From Azospirillum isscasi (GTDB lineage Bacteria > Pseudomonadota > Alphaproteobacteria > Azospirillales > Azospirillaceae): 38,722 bases of DNA. The stretch is from assembly GCF_030849505.1 (NCBI RefSeq), contig NZ_JAUJFI010000040.1:1-38722 (forward strand), in the 5' to 3' direction. The position numbers were made by a program, and so were the translations under genes. The notes under the pieces were generated by a model that saw only the letters and a program-made list of their open reading frames with translations, made no database searches and was not told the origin of the DNA. The stretch's first letter is position 1. The number at the start of each line of letters is the position of its first letter. Of this stretch, positions 15,763-22,447 are shown in pieces.

Positions 15763-15917
15763 CGGACACGTCCGCCGGTGGCGGTCGATGAAATCCAACT
15801 GTATCACACGAAGTCATAGCGCGGGCACGCAACCCGGTCGTGCGATTAAGTTGTGTCCATCCGCCTTAAGCGAAAGCCCCGCAAGCACATCGCATTTAAA
15901 TAAATTGCCGAATTCCG

Positions 15918-16562
15918 CTACAGCCCGGCCACGCTGTCCAGGAAGCGGCGGATCAGCGCCGGGTCCTTGTGGCCGGGGCGGTCCTCCACGCCCGACGACA
16001 CGTCCAGCGCGGTGGCTCCGGTCGTCCGCACGGCCTCCGCCGCGTTCTCCGGCTTCAGCCCGCCGGACAGCATCCAGGGCTTCGGCCAGCTCCGCCCGGC
16101 CAGCAGCGTCCAGTCGAAGGCGATCCCGTTGCCGCCCGGCAGAGCCGACACCTTGGCCGGCGGCTTGGCGTCGAACAGCAGGCGGTCGGCGACCTCCGCA
16201 ATCTCCAGCGCGGCGGCCAGATCCTCCGGCCCGCCGACCTTGATCGCCTTCATCACGGGGATGTTGAAGGCGGCCTTGACCTCCGCGATGCGGCGCGGCG
16301 TCTCCTTGCCGTGGAGCTGGATCAGGTCGAAGGGAACCTGGCTGACCACATGCTCCAGGAAATCGTCGTCGGGATCGACGAACAGCCCGACCGTGCGCAC
16401 GCCGGTGGGGACCAGCCGCGCCAACTCCGCCGCCATGGACGGCGCGATGGAGCGCGGGCTCGGCGGGTAGAAGACGAAGCCGACGTAGCGCGCCCCGCCG
16501 GACACGGCGGCGTGCAGCGTCTCGGGCTCGGTGAGGCCGCAGATCTTCACGCTGACGGGCAT
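15918..16562 (-). CDS. trpF: Phosphoribosylanthranilate isomerase
   Basis: Catalyses the Amadori rearrangement of phosphoribosylanthranilate in tryptophan synthesis. The 214-residue TIM barrel opens VSVKICGLTEPETL, with the catalytic cysteine in KICG. It continues with GARYVGFVFYPPSPRSI, VGLFVDPDDDF, FDLIQLHGKETP, LLFDAKPP with the catalytic aspartate, MLSGGLKPENA and DVSSGVEDRPGHKDP. It starts 12 bases after the pyrF stop, so the two form a pair. trpB and trpA, usual neighbours in many alphaproteobacteria, do not follow; the next gene is the diguanylate cyclase. Confidence 0.97.
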   Translation of the reverse strand: MPVSVKICGLTEPETLHAAVSGGARYVGFVFYPPSPRSIAPSMAAELARLVPTGVRTVGLFVDPDDDFLEHVVSQVPFDLIQLHGKETPRRIAEVKAAFNIPVMKAIKVGGPEDLAAALEIAEVADRLLFDAKPPAKVSALPGGNGIAFDWTLLAGRSWPKPWMLSGGLKPENAAEAVRTTGATALDVSSGVEDRPGHKDPALIRRFLDSVAGL

Positions 16563-16574
16563 GGGTGCGTGTCC

Positions 16575-17288
16575 TTACAGTTCCGAAACGATGCGGCGGG
16601 CGGCGGCTTCGGGGTCGGTGTCGCCGGTGATCGGGCGCCCGATGACGAGATGGTCCGCCCCGGCGGCCAGCGCCTCGGCGGGGGTCATGACGCGCTTCTG
16701 GTCGTTGGCGGCGGACCAGGCGGGGCGGATGCCCGGCACCATCAGGATGAAGTCCGGCCCGCAGGCTTCGCGGATCAACGCCACCTCGGCGGGGGAGCAG
16801 ACCACGCCGTCCACCCCGGAGTCCTTGGCGAGCAGCGCCAGCCGCTTCACCTGATCGGCCACCGGAACGCTCTGGCCGACGGCCTGGAGGTCGGCGGCGT
16901 CCATGCTGGTCAGCACGGTGACGGCGAGGATCTTGGGACGGCCGGCGCCGGCGCCGGCCGCCGCTTCCGCCGCCGCGCGCATCATGGCCGGGCCGCCGGA
17001 GGTGTGGATGGTCATAAAGGCTGGCTTCAGCGGCAGCGCCGCGCGGATGCCGCCGGCCACCGTGTTGGGGATGTCGTGCAGCTTCAGGTCCAGGAACAGG
17101 GGCGGGCCGTCCTCGCCGATCACCGCGCGGATGCCCGCCGGGCCGTGGGCCACGAAGAACTCCAGGCCCAGCTTGATCCCGCCGACGACCCCCGCGATCC
17201 GCCGGCTGAGGTCGCGGGCGGTGTCGAGGTCGGTCGTATCGACGGCGCAGAAAATGCGCGAGGCGGGCGTGATCGCGGGCGTGGTCAT
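16575..17288 (-). CDS. pyrF: Orotidine 5'-phosphate decarboxylase
   Basis: Last step of UMP biosynthesis. The 237-residue TIM barrel shows ASRIFCAVDTTDLDTA at the N-terminus. It has the catalytic Asp-Lys array in LDLKLHDIPNTVAGG, then MTIHTSGGPAMM, VVCSPAEVALIR, LMVPGIRPAW and LVIGRPITGDTDPEAA binding phosphate. The start at 17288 has GGAGAG about eight bases upstream; an in-frame start at 17354 adds non-family residues. It is followed by trpF with a 12-base gap. Confidence 0.97.
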   Translation of the reverse strand: MTTPAITPASRIFCAVDTTDLDTARDLSRRIAGVVGGIKLGLEFFVAHGPAGIRAVIGEDGPPLFLDLKLHDIPNTVAGGIRAALPLKPAFMTIHTSGGPAMMRAAAEAAAGAGAGRPKILAVTVLTSMDAADLQAVGQSVPVADQVKRLALLAKDSGVDGVVCSPAEVALIREACGPDFILMVPGIRPAWSAANDQKRVMTPAEALAAGADHLVIGRPITGDTDPEAAARRIVSEL

Positions 17289-17385
17289 GGAAAAACAGCT
17301 CTCCGAACCCTGGAAGGTGGTGACGTGGCGCAGCCTAACAAGGGCCGGCGGCAATCACCAGACTTCCGGGGCCGGGTAAGCACCG

Positions 17386-18027
17386 CTATTCGCGGTTCAC
17401 ATCCACGCGCCCAGTGGGAGTGCCAGTGGGAGTGCCAGTGGGAGTGCCAGTGGGAGTGCCAGTGGAAGTGGCGGTGGGCGAGGAGGTCGGCGTGGCCACC
17501 GGGTTGGCGCCCTGCGTGTTCACGTCGCGCAGCGAGGCGGCGGCGGCACGGCGGCGTTCCTCGGCGACCTGCGCGGCGTCGTAATCCGCGGTGGTGGCGT
17601 CGTAACCGCTCCAGCCGGCTTCGCGATAGCCCCGCGCCCGGCCCGTGATGTCCACCGAACCGTGGCGCTGCATGACGGCCAGCGCGGAGTCGCACAGCGC
17701 CTCCTCCACCCGGCCCACCAGAAGCACGCCGCCGCGGCGCACGCCCTCCGCGAACACCTCCGCGTCGTCCTGCGTCACGCCGATACCGGTCAACATCGAA
17801 ACTCGCCGGTCGCGGGCGCCGAAGTTCGGGTCCTGGCCGAAATCTGCGGCGTGGCGCCAGCTTTCCAGCCGGTTTTCGGTGGCGAGGCGGCCCGAGTCGC
17901 CCAGATTGGCGCTGTCGGCTCCCATCATGGTGAAATCCTGCCGCAGGCTGGCGGCCTCCAGCTCGGCCAGCGCGCGTTCGGCACCGGACAGATCGTCGTA
18001 CAACGCGACAATGGTCTTCTTGCTCAT
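17386..18027 (-). CDS. YflT-like stress protein with a repetitive Thr/Gly/Pro tail
   Basis: A 213-residue protein whose first about 120 residues resemble the YflT/general-stress fold: KKTIVALYDDLSGAERALAELEAA, FTMMGADS, LTGIGVTQDDAEVFAEGVRRGGVLLVG. The middle holds charged helices (AAQVAEERRRAAAASLRD). The C-terminus is a low-complexity tail of TGTP units encoded by a 12-bp DNA tandem repeat. Exact function is unknown; relatives are stress-induced. The start at 18027 has GGGAG about eight bases upstream. It directly follows a 44-residue membrane protein, with only 12 bases between, so the two are likely co-translated. Confidence 0.75.
   Translation of the reverse strand: MSKKTIVALYDDLSGAERALAELEAASLRQDFTMMGADSANLGDSGRLATENRLESWRHAADFGQDPNFGARDRRVSMLTGIGVTQDDAEVFAEGVRRGGVLLVGRVEEALCDSALAVMQRHGSVDITGRARGYREAGWSGYDATTADYDAAQVAEERRRAAAASLRDVNTQGANPVATPTSSPTATSTGTPTGTPTGTPTGTPTGRVDVNRE
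17413..17472. repeat. 12-bp in-frame tandem repeat (VNTR-like)
   Basis: Unit AGTGGGAGTGCC occurs four times without change (17413-17460), followed by a degenerate copy at 17461-17472. On the coding strand each unit gives Thr-Gly-Thr-Pro. Because the unit is a multiple of three, copy-number change would lengthen or shorten the tail without a frameshift. Confidence 0.92.
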
Positions 18028-18039
18028 CAGCCGGCTCCC

Positions 18040-18174
18040 TCAGAGGAAGTAGTAGAGGAGGGCGAGAATCACCAGCACGACCAGCGCGATGACCCACCAG
18101 TTCATGGAGCCGGCCGGCGCCGTCCGGTTGCCGTCCGTGTCATAGACACCCACTTTGCGAGGTTCGTCGGCCAT
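18040..18174 (-). CDS. Small single-pass membrane protein (44 residues)
   Basis: Read directly from the minus strand: a 22-residue polar N-terminal part beginning MADEPRKVGVYDTDGNRT, then a tryptophan-flanked hydrophobic helix (MNWWVIALVVLVILALLYYF) ending at the stop. A GGGAG element lies about nine bases before the ATG at 18174. The stop is 12 bases from the start of the YflT-like gene, and the shared spacing suggests one transcript. Protein-like composition, good ribosome-binding site and tight spacing support a real gene despite the length. The function is unknown; a membrane anchor or regulator of its neighbour is conceivable. Confidence 0.72.
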   Translation of the reverse strand: MADEPRKVGVYDTDGNRTAPAGSMNWWVIALVVLVILALLYYFL

Positions 18175-18277
18175 GGATGTTCACTCCCTGTCGGTAAGGC
18201 TTCAGCCGGTATAGGCTGATCGGCAAAAGCCGATTGCCCTCTCAACAGGGGTAAGGCGGCACCGTTCCGTGCCGCGT

Positions 18278-19390
18278 TCAGCGTCCGGCGGCCCAGCCCG
18301 TCACGGCGGCGGCCCGCGCCGGGTCGCCGAGGGCCGCGGCCAGCGCCTCGCCCAGCGCCGGGGCGAACTTGAAGCCGTGGCCGGAACAGGCGCTCATCAG
18401 CCAGCAGCGGGCGGACAGCGGCTCGACCACGAAGCGCTCGTCCTCCGTCACCGTGTAGAAGCAGGTCGCCGCGTTGGCGAGGCTGTAGCGGTGCCCGTCC
18501 GCCAGCACCCGGCGGGCGCGGTCCAGCACGTCGCGCGCCTCGTCCGGATCGGGGTCGCGGTCGGTGTCCGGGTCGCCCTGGCGCGAGAAGCGGTGGTCGC
18601 CCGCCTTCATGGTCGTGCCGGCCACCGGGGGAACGACGTAGACCCCGCTCTCGCCGTCCGCGTCGATCAGCATCGGCGCGTTCGCCCAGACGCCGCGCAA
18701 CCCCTCCGGCGGCATCAGATAGGCCACCACCTGCCGCGACGGGGTCAGGCGCGCCGCCGTCTCCGGAAGCAGCTTCGTCACCCAGGCCCCGGCGGCGACC
18801 ACCAGCGCGTCGGCCCCGATGGTCCGGCGGTCGGCCAGCGTCACGGCGGCGCGCTCCGCGTCGATGGCCGTCACGGGGGCACGCGCGTGAACCGTCACCC
18901 CCAGCGCGTTCAGATGGTGGCTGAGCAGCTCCACGATGCGCCCGGCCAGCAGCACCCCGCCCGACTCCAGATGCAGCCCCTCCGCCACCGCGGCGGCGTC
19001 CACCAGCGGGAACTCCGCGGCGATCTGCGCCGGGGTCAGGCGGCGGAAGGGATGGCCCAGCGACTCCAGGACCGCCGCGCTGTCGGCCAACCAGCGCCGC
19101 CCGTCCTCCGCCGAGGCGGTGCAGAGCGTGCCGCTGGGGACCAGCAGCCGTTCGCCCAGATCGCCCCACAGCCGCTCCCACGCCTGGGCGGCGGTGCCGG
19201 CCATGCGGGCGTAGCCGGCGTCGGCGCCGTAGGCGTGGCGGAACAGCCGGTGCTGGTCCACTGAGCTGCCGAAGGGGTTGGGCACATGGCCCTGGTCGAA
19301 GATCGCGACCGCGTGCCCGGCGCGGGCCAGCGCCCAGGCGGTGCACAGCCCCATGATGCCGGCGCCGACGACGGTGATGCGGAGTGTCAT
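18278..19390 (-). CDS. FAD-dependent oxidoreductase, sarcosine/N-methyl amino-acid oxidase type
   Basis: A 370-residue DAO-family flavoprotein. The N-terminal Rossmann motif VGAGIMGLCTAWALARAGH binds FAD, followed by GSSVDQHRLFRHAY, a segment seen in monomeric sarcosine oxidases. Near the C-terminus, TCFYTVTEDERFVVEPL carries the cysteine that holds FAD covalently in that family, and GHGFKFAPALGE closes the site. Likely activity is oxidation of a secondary or N-methylated amino acid with release of H2O2, but the substrate is not fixed by sequence. It lies 12 bases downstream of the ornithine-cyclodeaminase-family gene, which suggests a joint role in handling imino or amino acids. Confidence 0.88.
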   Translation of the reverse strand: MTLRITVVGAGIMGLCTAWALARAGHAVAIFDQGHVPNPFGSSVDQHRLFRHAYGADAGYARMAGTAAQAWERLWGDLGERLLVPSGTLCTASAEDGRRWLADSAAVLESLGHPFRRLTPAQIAAEFPLVDAAAVAEGLHLESGGVLLAGRIVELLSHHLNALGVTVHARAPVTAIDAERAAVTLADRRTIGADALVVAAGAWVTKLLPETAARLTPSRQVVAYLMPPEGLRGVWANAPMLIDADGESGVYVVPPVAGTTMKAGDHRFSRQGDPDTDRDPDPDEARDVLDRARRVLADGHRYSLANAATCFYTVTEDERFVVEPLSARCWLMSACSGHGFKFAPALGEALAAALGDPARAAAVTGWAAGR

Positions 19391-19402
19391 GACGGGAAAG
19401 CC

Positions 19403-20359
19403 TCAGCGGATCGTGTCGTTGTGGACCACCATCTCCACCGCCAGCTGGGCGGCGCAGAGATCCTCCAGCGCGGTGCCGACCGACTTGAACAGGGTGATCT
19501 GGTCGTAGAAGCGACGCCCGGCGCGTTGGCCGCGGGTCAGGTCGTAGAGGTCGCCGGCGATGTCCTCGTCGGTCAGGATGCCGGCCTTCATCGGCTGCAC
19601 GATGTCCCCCGCCTCCTGGCAGGCGCCCTCGCGCGTGTCCACGAAGACGCGGGAACGGCGGATGCAGTCGTCGTCGGCCTCCCGCATGTCCGGGGTGAAG
19701 CCGCCGACGAGGTCGAGATGCGCGCCCGGCTGAAGCCATTCGCCGCGGATCAGCGGGTCCTTCGCCAGGGTGGCGCAGGAGATCACGTCGGCGCCGCGCA
19801 CGGCACCTTCCAGGTCGGCGGTCGCCTCGATGCGGAATTTCGGTCGATGGAAGCGGCTGGCGACCTTCTTCGCCTTCTCGATGTTGCGGCCCCAGACCAG
19901 CACGTGCTTGATCGGCAGGACGGTGGCGAAGGCTTCGATCAGTTCCGGCGCCAGCGCCCCGGTGCCGACCATCAGCAGGCGCGACGAGTCGGGCCGCGCG
20001 AGGTAGGAGGCGGCGAGAGCGGAGGCCGCCGCGGTGCGCCGCTTGGTCAGGGCGGTGCCGTCCAGGACCGCCTGGGGCATCCCCGTCTTGCCGTCCATCA
20101 GCAGGTAGAGGCCCTGCACCGCCGGCAGATCCTTAGCCCCGTTGTCGGGGAAGACGGTGACCACCTTGACGCCGATGGACTGGTTGACCTGCCACGCCGG
20201 CATCAGCAGCAGCGTGCCGTCCTTCTGTCCATAGGTTTCGACCGTGTGGTGGTGCCGCATCGGCACCTCGACCCCGGCACGGAAGGTCTGCCGCATGCGT
20301 TCGATCAGCATGCGGAAATGCAGGACGGATTTCAGCTCGGCTCCGGTGACGGTGCGCAT
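19403..20359 (-). CDS. Ornithine cyclodeaminase / mu-crystallin family protein
   Basis: A 318-residue NAD(P)-binding enzyme. It shows LTKRRTAAASALAASYLA, the dinucleotide motif MVGTGALAPELIEAF, LVWGRNIEKAKKVA, and the family hallmark DLVGGFTPDMREADDD. Members act as ornithine cyclodeaminase, ketimine or pyrroline-2-carboxylate reductase, or alanine dehydrogenase; sequence alone does not choose. The ATG at 20359 has GGAGGGAG upstream, while an earlier in-frame start at 20434 runs through the lapA terminator. It is followed after 12 bases by the FAD oxidoreductase, so an imine produced by one could be reduced by the other (inference). Confidence 0.9.
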   Translation of the reverse strand: MRTVTGAELKSVLHFRMLIERMRQTFRAGVEVPMRHHHTVETYGQKDGTLLLMPAWQVNQSIGVKVVTVFPDNGAKDLPAVQGLYLLMDGKTGMPQAVLDGTALTKRRTAAASALAASYLARPDSSRLLMVGTGALAPELIEAFATVLPIKHVLVWGRNIEKAKKVASRFHRPKFRIEATADLEGAVRGADVISCATLAKDPLIRGEWLQPGAHLDLVGGFTPDMREADDDCIRRSRVFVDTREGACQEAGDIVQPMKAGILTDEDIAGDLYDLTRGQRAGRRFYDQITLFKSVGTALEDLCAAQLAVEMVVHNDTIR

Positions 20360-20391
20360 GGGCGGCTCCCTCCACAGGTCCGGTAACGCGG

Positions 20392-20424
20392 AAAACCCCT
20401 CCCACCCACATGGGCCGGAGGGGG
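20392..20424 (-). terminator. Intrinsic terminator after lapA
   Basis: Read on the minus strand, CCCCTCC (20417-20423) and GGAGGGG (20396-20402) form a 7-bp GC stem with a 14-base loop, followed by TTTT (20392-20395). It starts 15 bases after the lapA stop and separates the ihfB-lapA pair from the next genes. Confidence 0.72.
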
Positions 20425-20438
20425 TAGCCGGCAAAGGG

Positions 20439-20828
20439 TCAGTGGACCGTGGCCGCGGGCAGGGCCGCGCCGGAACCGGTCACGGCGGGCAGGCCGGCGG
20501 CGCCGGACACCGGGCGGTTCATCTCCGCCAGACGCTTTTCCGCGGCGGCGGCGCGGGCCTGCGTCTCCTTCAGCTCGCGCTCCAGATAGGACACGCGGTC
20601 GGTGGAGCGGCGGGCGCGGCGGCGGTGCCGGCGCTGGGCGTTCCAGGCGACGACGCCCCCGGCCAGGAAGCCGATCACCAGGGCCACCAGCGTGGCGAGG
20701 TAGACCGGAACCTCCAGCGTGAAGGGCAGCGGCCAGAGCGACAGCGTGACCAGGCCACGGTTGGAGATGGCGAACAGGACCGCGGCCAGCGCGATGGGAA
20801 CGGCGATGATGAGGGCGATGAAACGCAC
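20439..20828 (-). CDS. lapA: LapA-domain inner-membrane protein
   Basis: A 129-residue protein with two hydrophobic helices (about residues 3-22 and 42-63) separated by a short periplasmic loop, NRGLVTLSLWPLPFTLEVPVY, the typical LapA/YciS arrangement. The cytoplasmic tail has a basic patch (RRHRRRARR) and a coiled-coil stretch (VSYLERELKETQARAAAAEKRLAEM). LapA in enterics helps control LPS assembly; the role in alphaproteobacteria is less clear. It lies 75 bases downstream of ihfB, a conserved pairing, and ends at a good terminator. Confidence 0.85.
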   Translation of the reverse strand: MRFIALIIAVPIALAAVLFAISNRGLVTLSLWPLPFTLEVPVYLATLVALVIGFLAGGVVAWNAQRRHRRRARRSTDRVSYLERELKETQARAAAAEKRLAEMNRPVSGAAGLPAVTGSGAALPAATVH

Positions 20829-20903
20829 GGGTGCAAATCCTCGTGTCCGTGGCCGGGGGCCAGCGCGGCGCTGAATCCGGGCCGATGAGTCAGTGAACGG
20901 AGG

Positions 20904-21188
20904 TTATTCGTCGGTGTTCAGGCGTTCGCGCAACTGCTTTCCGGTCTTGAAGAAGGGAATCGCCTTTTCGCCCACCTCAACGGCCTCACCCGTGCGCGGG
21001 TTTCGTCCGGTGCGGGCGTCGCGGCGTTTTACGGAGAAGGCGCCGAATCCACGCAACTCCACCCGGTCGCCACGGGCGAGCGCTTCCGAGATTTCGTCGA
21101 AGATGGTGCCGACGATCTTTTCGATGTCGCGCTGGTACAGGTGCGGATTGCGCTCCGCGAGCCGTTGGATCAGCTCCGATTTGGTCAT
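20904..21188 (-). CDS. ihfB: Integration host factor beta subunit
   Basis: A 94-residue DNA-bending nucleoid protein that pairs with IhfA. It begins [17 protein letters not shown], includes [26 protein letters not shown], where the arginine-rich arm and the proline that intercalates lie, and ends in [18 protein letters not shown]. The start at 21188 is the family start; a longer frame to 21341 is not. In many alphaproteobacteria the gene follows rpsA; here a divergent DUF2189 gene sits between them. The 259-bp upstream gap must hold its own promoter, though none is obvious. Confidence 0.97.
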   Translation of the reverse strand: MTKSELIQRLAERNPHLYQRDIEKIVGTIFDEISEALARGDRVELRGFGAFSVKRRDARTGRNPRTGEAVEVGEKAIPFFKTGKQLRERLNTDE

Positions 21189-21447
21189 GGCGATTCCGTT
21201 TCCCCCGGTTCGAGCGCTTTGGACCGCGCTCCTTGACCTGCGCGCAAGCGTGCCACCGGGTCCGGTGACCGTCAAGCTAAGCCTTTCTGCCGGAACCCTT
21301 TTCCCGGCGACGCTCCGGCTTGCCGCGACGCCGCCCGGCAAAAGGGCCGAAATGTGATTAATCCGTCTTACTGATTGCCTTCACCGTCACCATTTCCGAA
21401 GACATGGGTTGGCCGCACCCCTCGCCGGCCACGGTTGGAGGTTCGTC

Positions 21448-22254
21448 ATGACTCACGCCCATCACACCGGCCCCGCCGACGCGCTCGCCGGCCTGCCCTA
21501 CGCGGACCGCGTCCGCCATGTGACCACCGCCCAGGCGCTGGGCTGGCTGGCGGCGGGGTGGCGGGATCTGCGGGCGGCGGGCTGGGTCAGCCTCGTCTAC
21601 GGCTCCCTGTTCGTGGCGATCGGATTCGCGCTGACCGGCGGGCTGCTGCTGGCCGGCATGCCCTATCTGATCGCGCCGATGATCGGCGCCTTCCTGCTGA
21701 TCGCCCCGCTGCTGGCGCTCGGCCTCTACCGGATTTCCAAGGACGTGGAGGAGGGGCGCCGGCCCGGCCTGTGGCGGGCGCTGACCGCGTGGCGGGCCAA
21801 CCCCTACCACATCCTGACCGCCGGCCTGATTTTGATGCTGTATGTGATGATCTGGGCGCGGATGAACGTGGTGGCCTTCGCCCTGTTCTTCCCGCACGAG
21901 GCCATCGCGCTGGACCATTTCGTCGCGCAGATGTTCAGCCTGGACGGGCTGGTCTTCACCGTTTTCATCACGGCGCTGGGCTTCGCCTTCGCGGCCTTCG
22001 CCTTCGTCACCAACGTCACGGCCCTGCCGATGATGATGGACCGCCCGGTGGACGCCTTCGCCGCGGCGCTGGCCTCGGCCATGGCGGTGCTGCGCAACCC
22101 GCGCGTCATGGCGCTGTGGGCCGGACTGATCGTTCTGGTGACCGGCGTGGGCCTGCTGACCGCCTTCCTCGGCCTGATCGTCGCGCTGCCCCTGATCGGC
22201 CATGCGAGCTGGCACGCCTACCGGGACCTCATCAAGGAGGAGGACGAGGAGTGA
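21448..22254 (+). CDS. DUF2189 family multi-pass membrane protein
   Basis: A 268-residue protein with about six hydrophobic segments, for example AGWVSLVYGSLFVAIGFAL, PYLIAPMIGAFLLIAPLLAL and VMALWAGLIVLVTGVGLL. It has the conserved family segments VRHVTTAQALGWLAAGWRDL before helix one, GLYRISKDVEEGRRP in a loop, and LPLIGHASWHAYRDL at the C-terminus. DUF2189 proteins are uncharacterised; there are no catalytic motifs. The ATG at 21448 follows GGAGGT. It is oriented against the rpsA and ihfB genes on either side, which suggests later insertion into an older rpsA-ihfB arrangement. A very strong hairpin follows. Confidence 0.87.
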   Translation: MTHAHHTGPADALAGLPYADRVRHVTTAQALGWLAAGWRDLRAAGWVSLVYGSLFVAIGFALTGGLLLAGMPYLIAPMIGAFLLIAPLLALGLYRISKDVEEGRRPGLWRALTAWRANPYHILTAGLILMLYVMIWARMNVVAFALFFPHEAIALDHFVAQMFSLDGLVFTVFITALGFAFAAFAFVTNVTALPMMMDRPVDAFAAALASAMAVLRNPRVMALWAGLIVLVTGVGLLTAFLGLIVALPLIGHASWHAYRDLIKEEDEE

Positions 22255-22266
22255 GGGGGGGGAAGC

Positions 22267-22319
22267 GCGTCAAAGAAAAAGCCGCCGCGGGGTGACCGCG
22301 GCGGCTTTTTCTTTGACGC
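22267..22319. terminator. Perfect 24-bp bidirectional terminator
   Basis: Arm 22267-22290 pairs without mismatch with 22296-22319 around a 5-base loop (GGTGA). A-rich and T-rich outer parts of the stem supply U-tracts in both directions. It lies 12 bases after the DUF2189 gene and 128 bases after rpsA, which converge on it. Confidence 0.9.
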
Positions 22320-22336
22320 AGGTGCGGGAGACAGGC

Positions 22337-22440
22337 CCCATCCCCGACCCTCCCCCGCTCTCGGCGGACCGAAGGTCCGCCTGTCGCGCCAGCGCAAATC
22401 TTTGGTTTGCGCGAGAGCTGACGCAGGGGAGGGAGATGGG
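22337..22440. repeat. Cruciform-like intergenic element downstream of rpsA
   Basis: An outer imperfect stem pairs CCCAT...CTCTCG (22337-22363) with CGAGAGC...ATGGG (22412-22440). It encloses two perfect hairpins: GGCGGACC-gaa-GGTCCGCC (22363-22381) and GCGCAAA-N7-TTTGCGC (22392-22412). The overall shape is a multi-branch fold of about 100 bases ending eight bases from the rpsA stop. It looks like a dispersed repeat unit rather than a gene. Confidence 0.65.
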
Positions 22441-22447
22441 AAGAACC

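Noticed and set aside
17413..17472. Possible CRISPR-like array
   Set aside because: The 12-bp units are contiguous without spacers and lie inside a coding frame, so it is a minisatellite.
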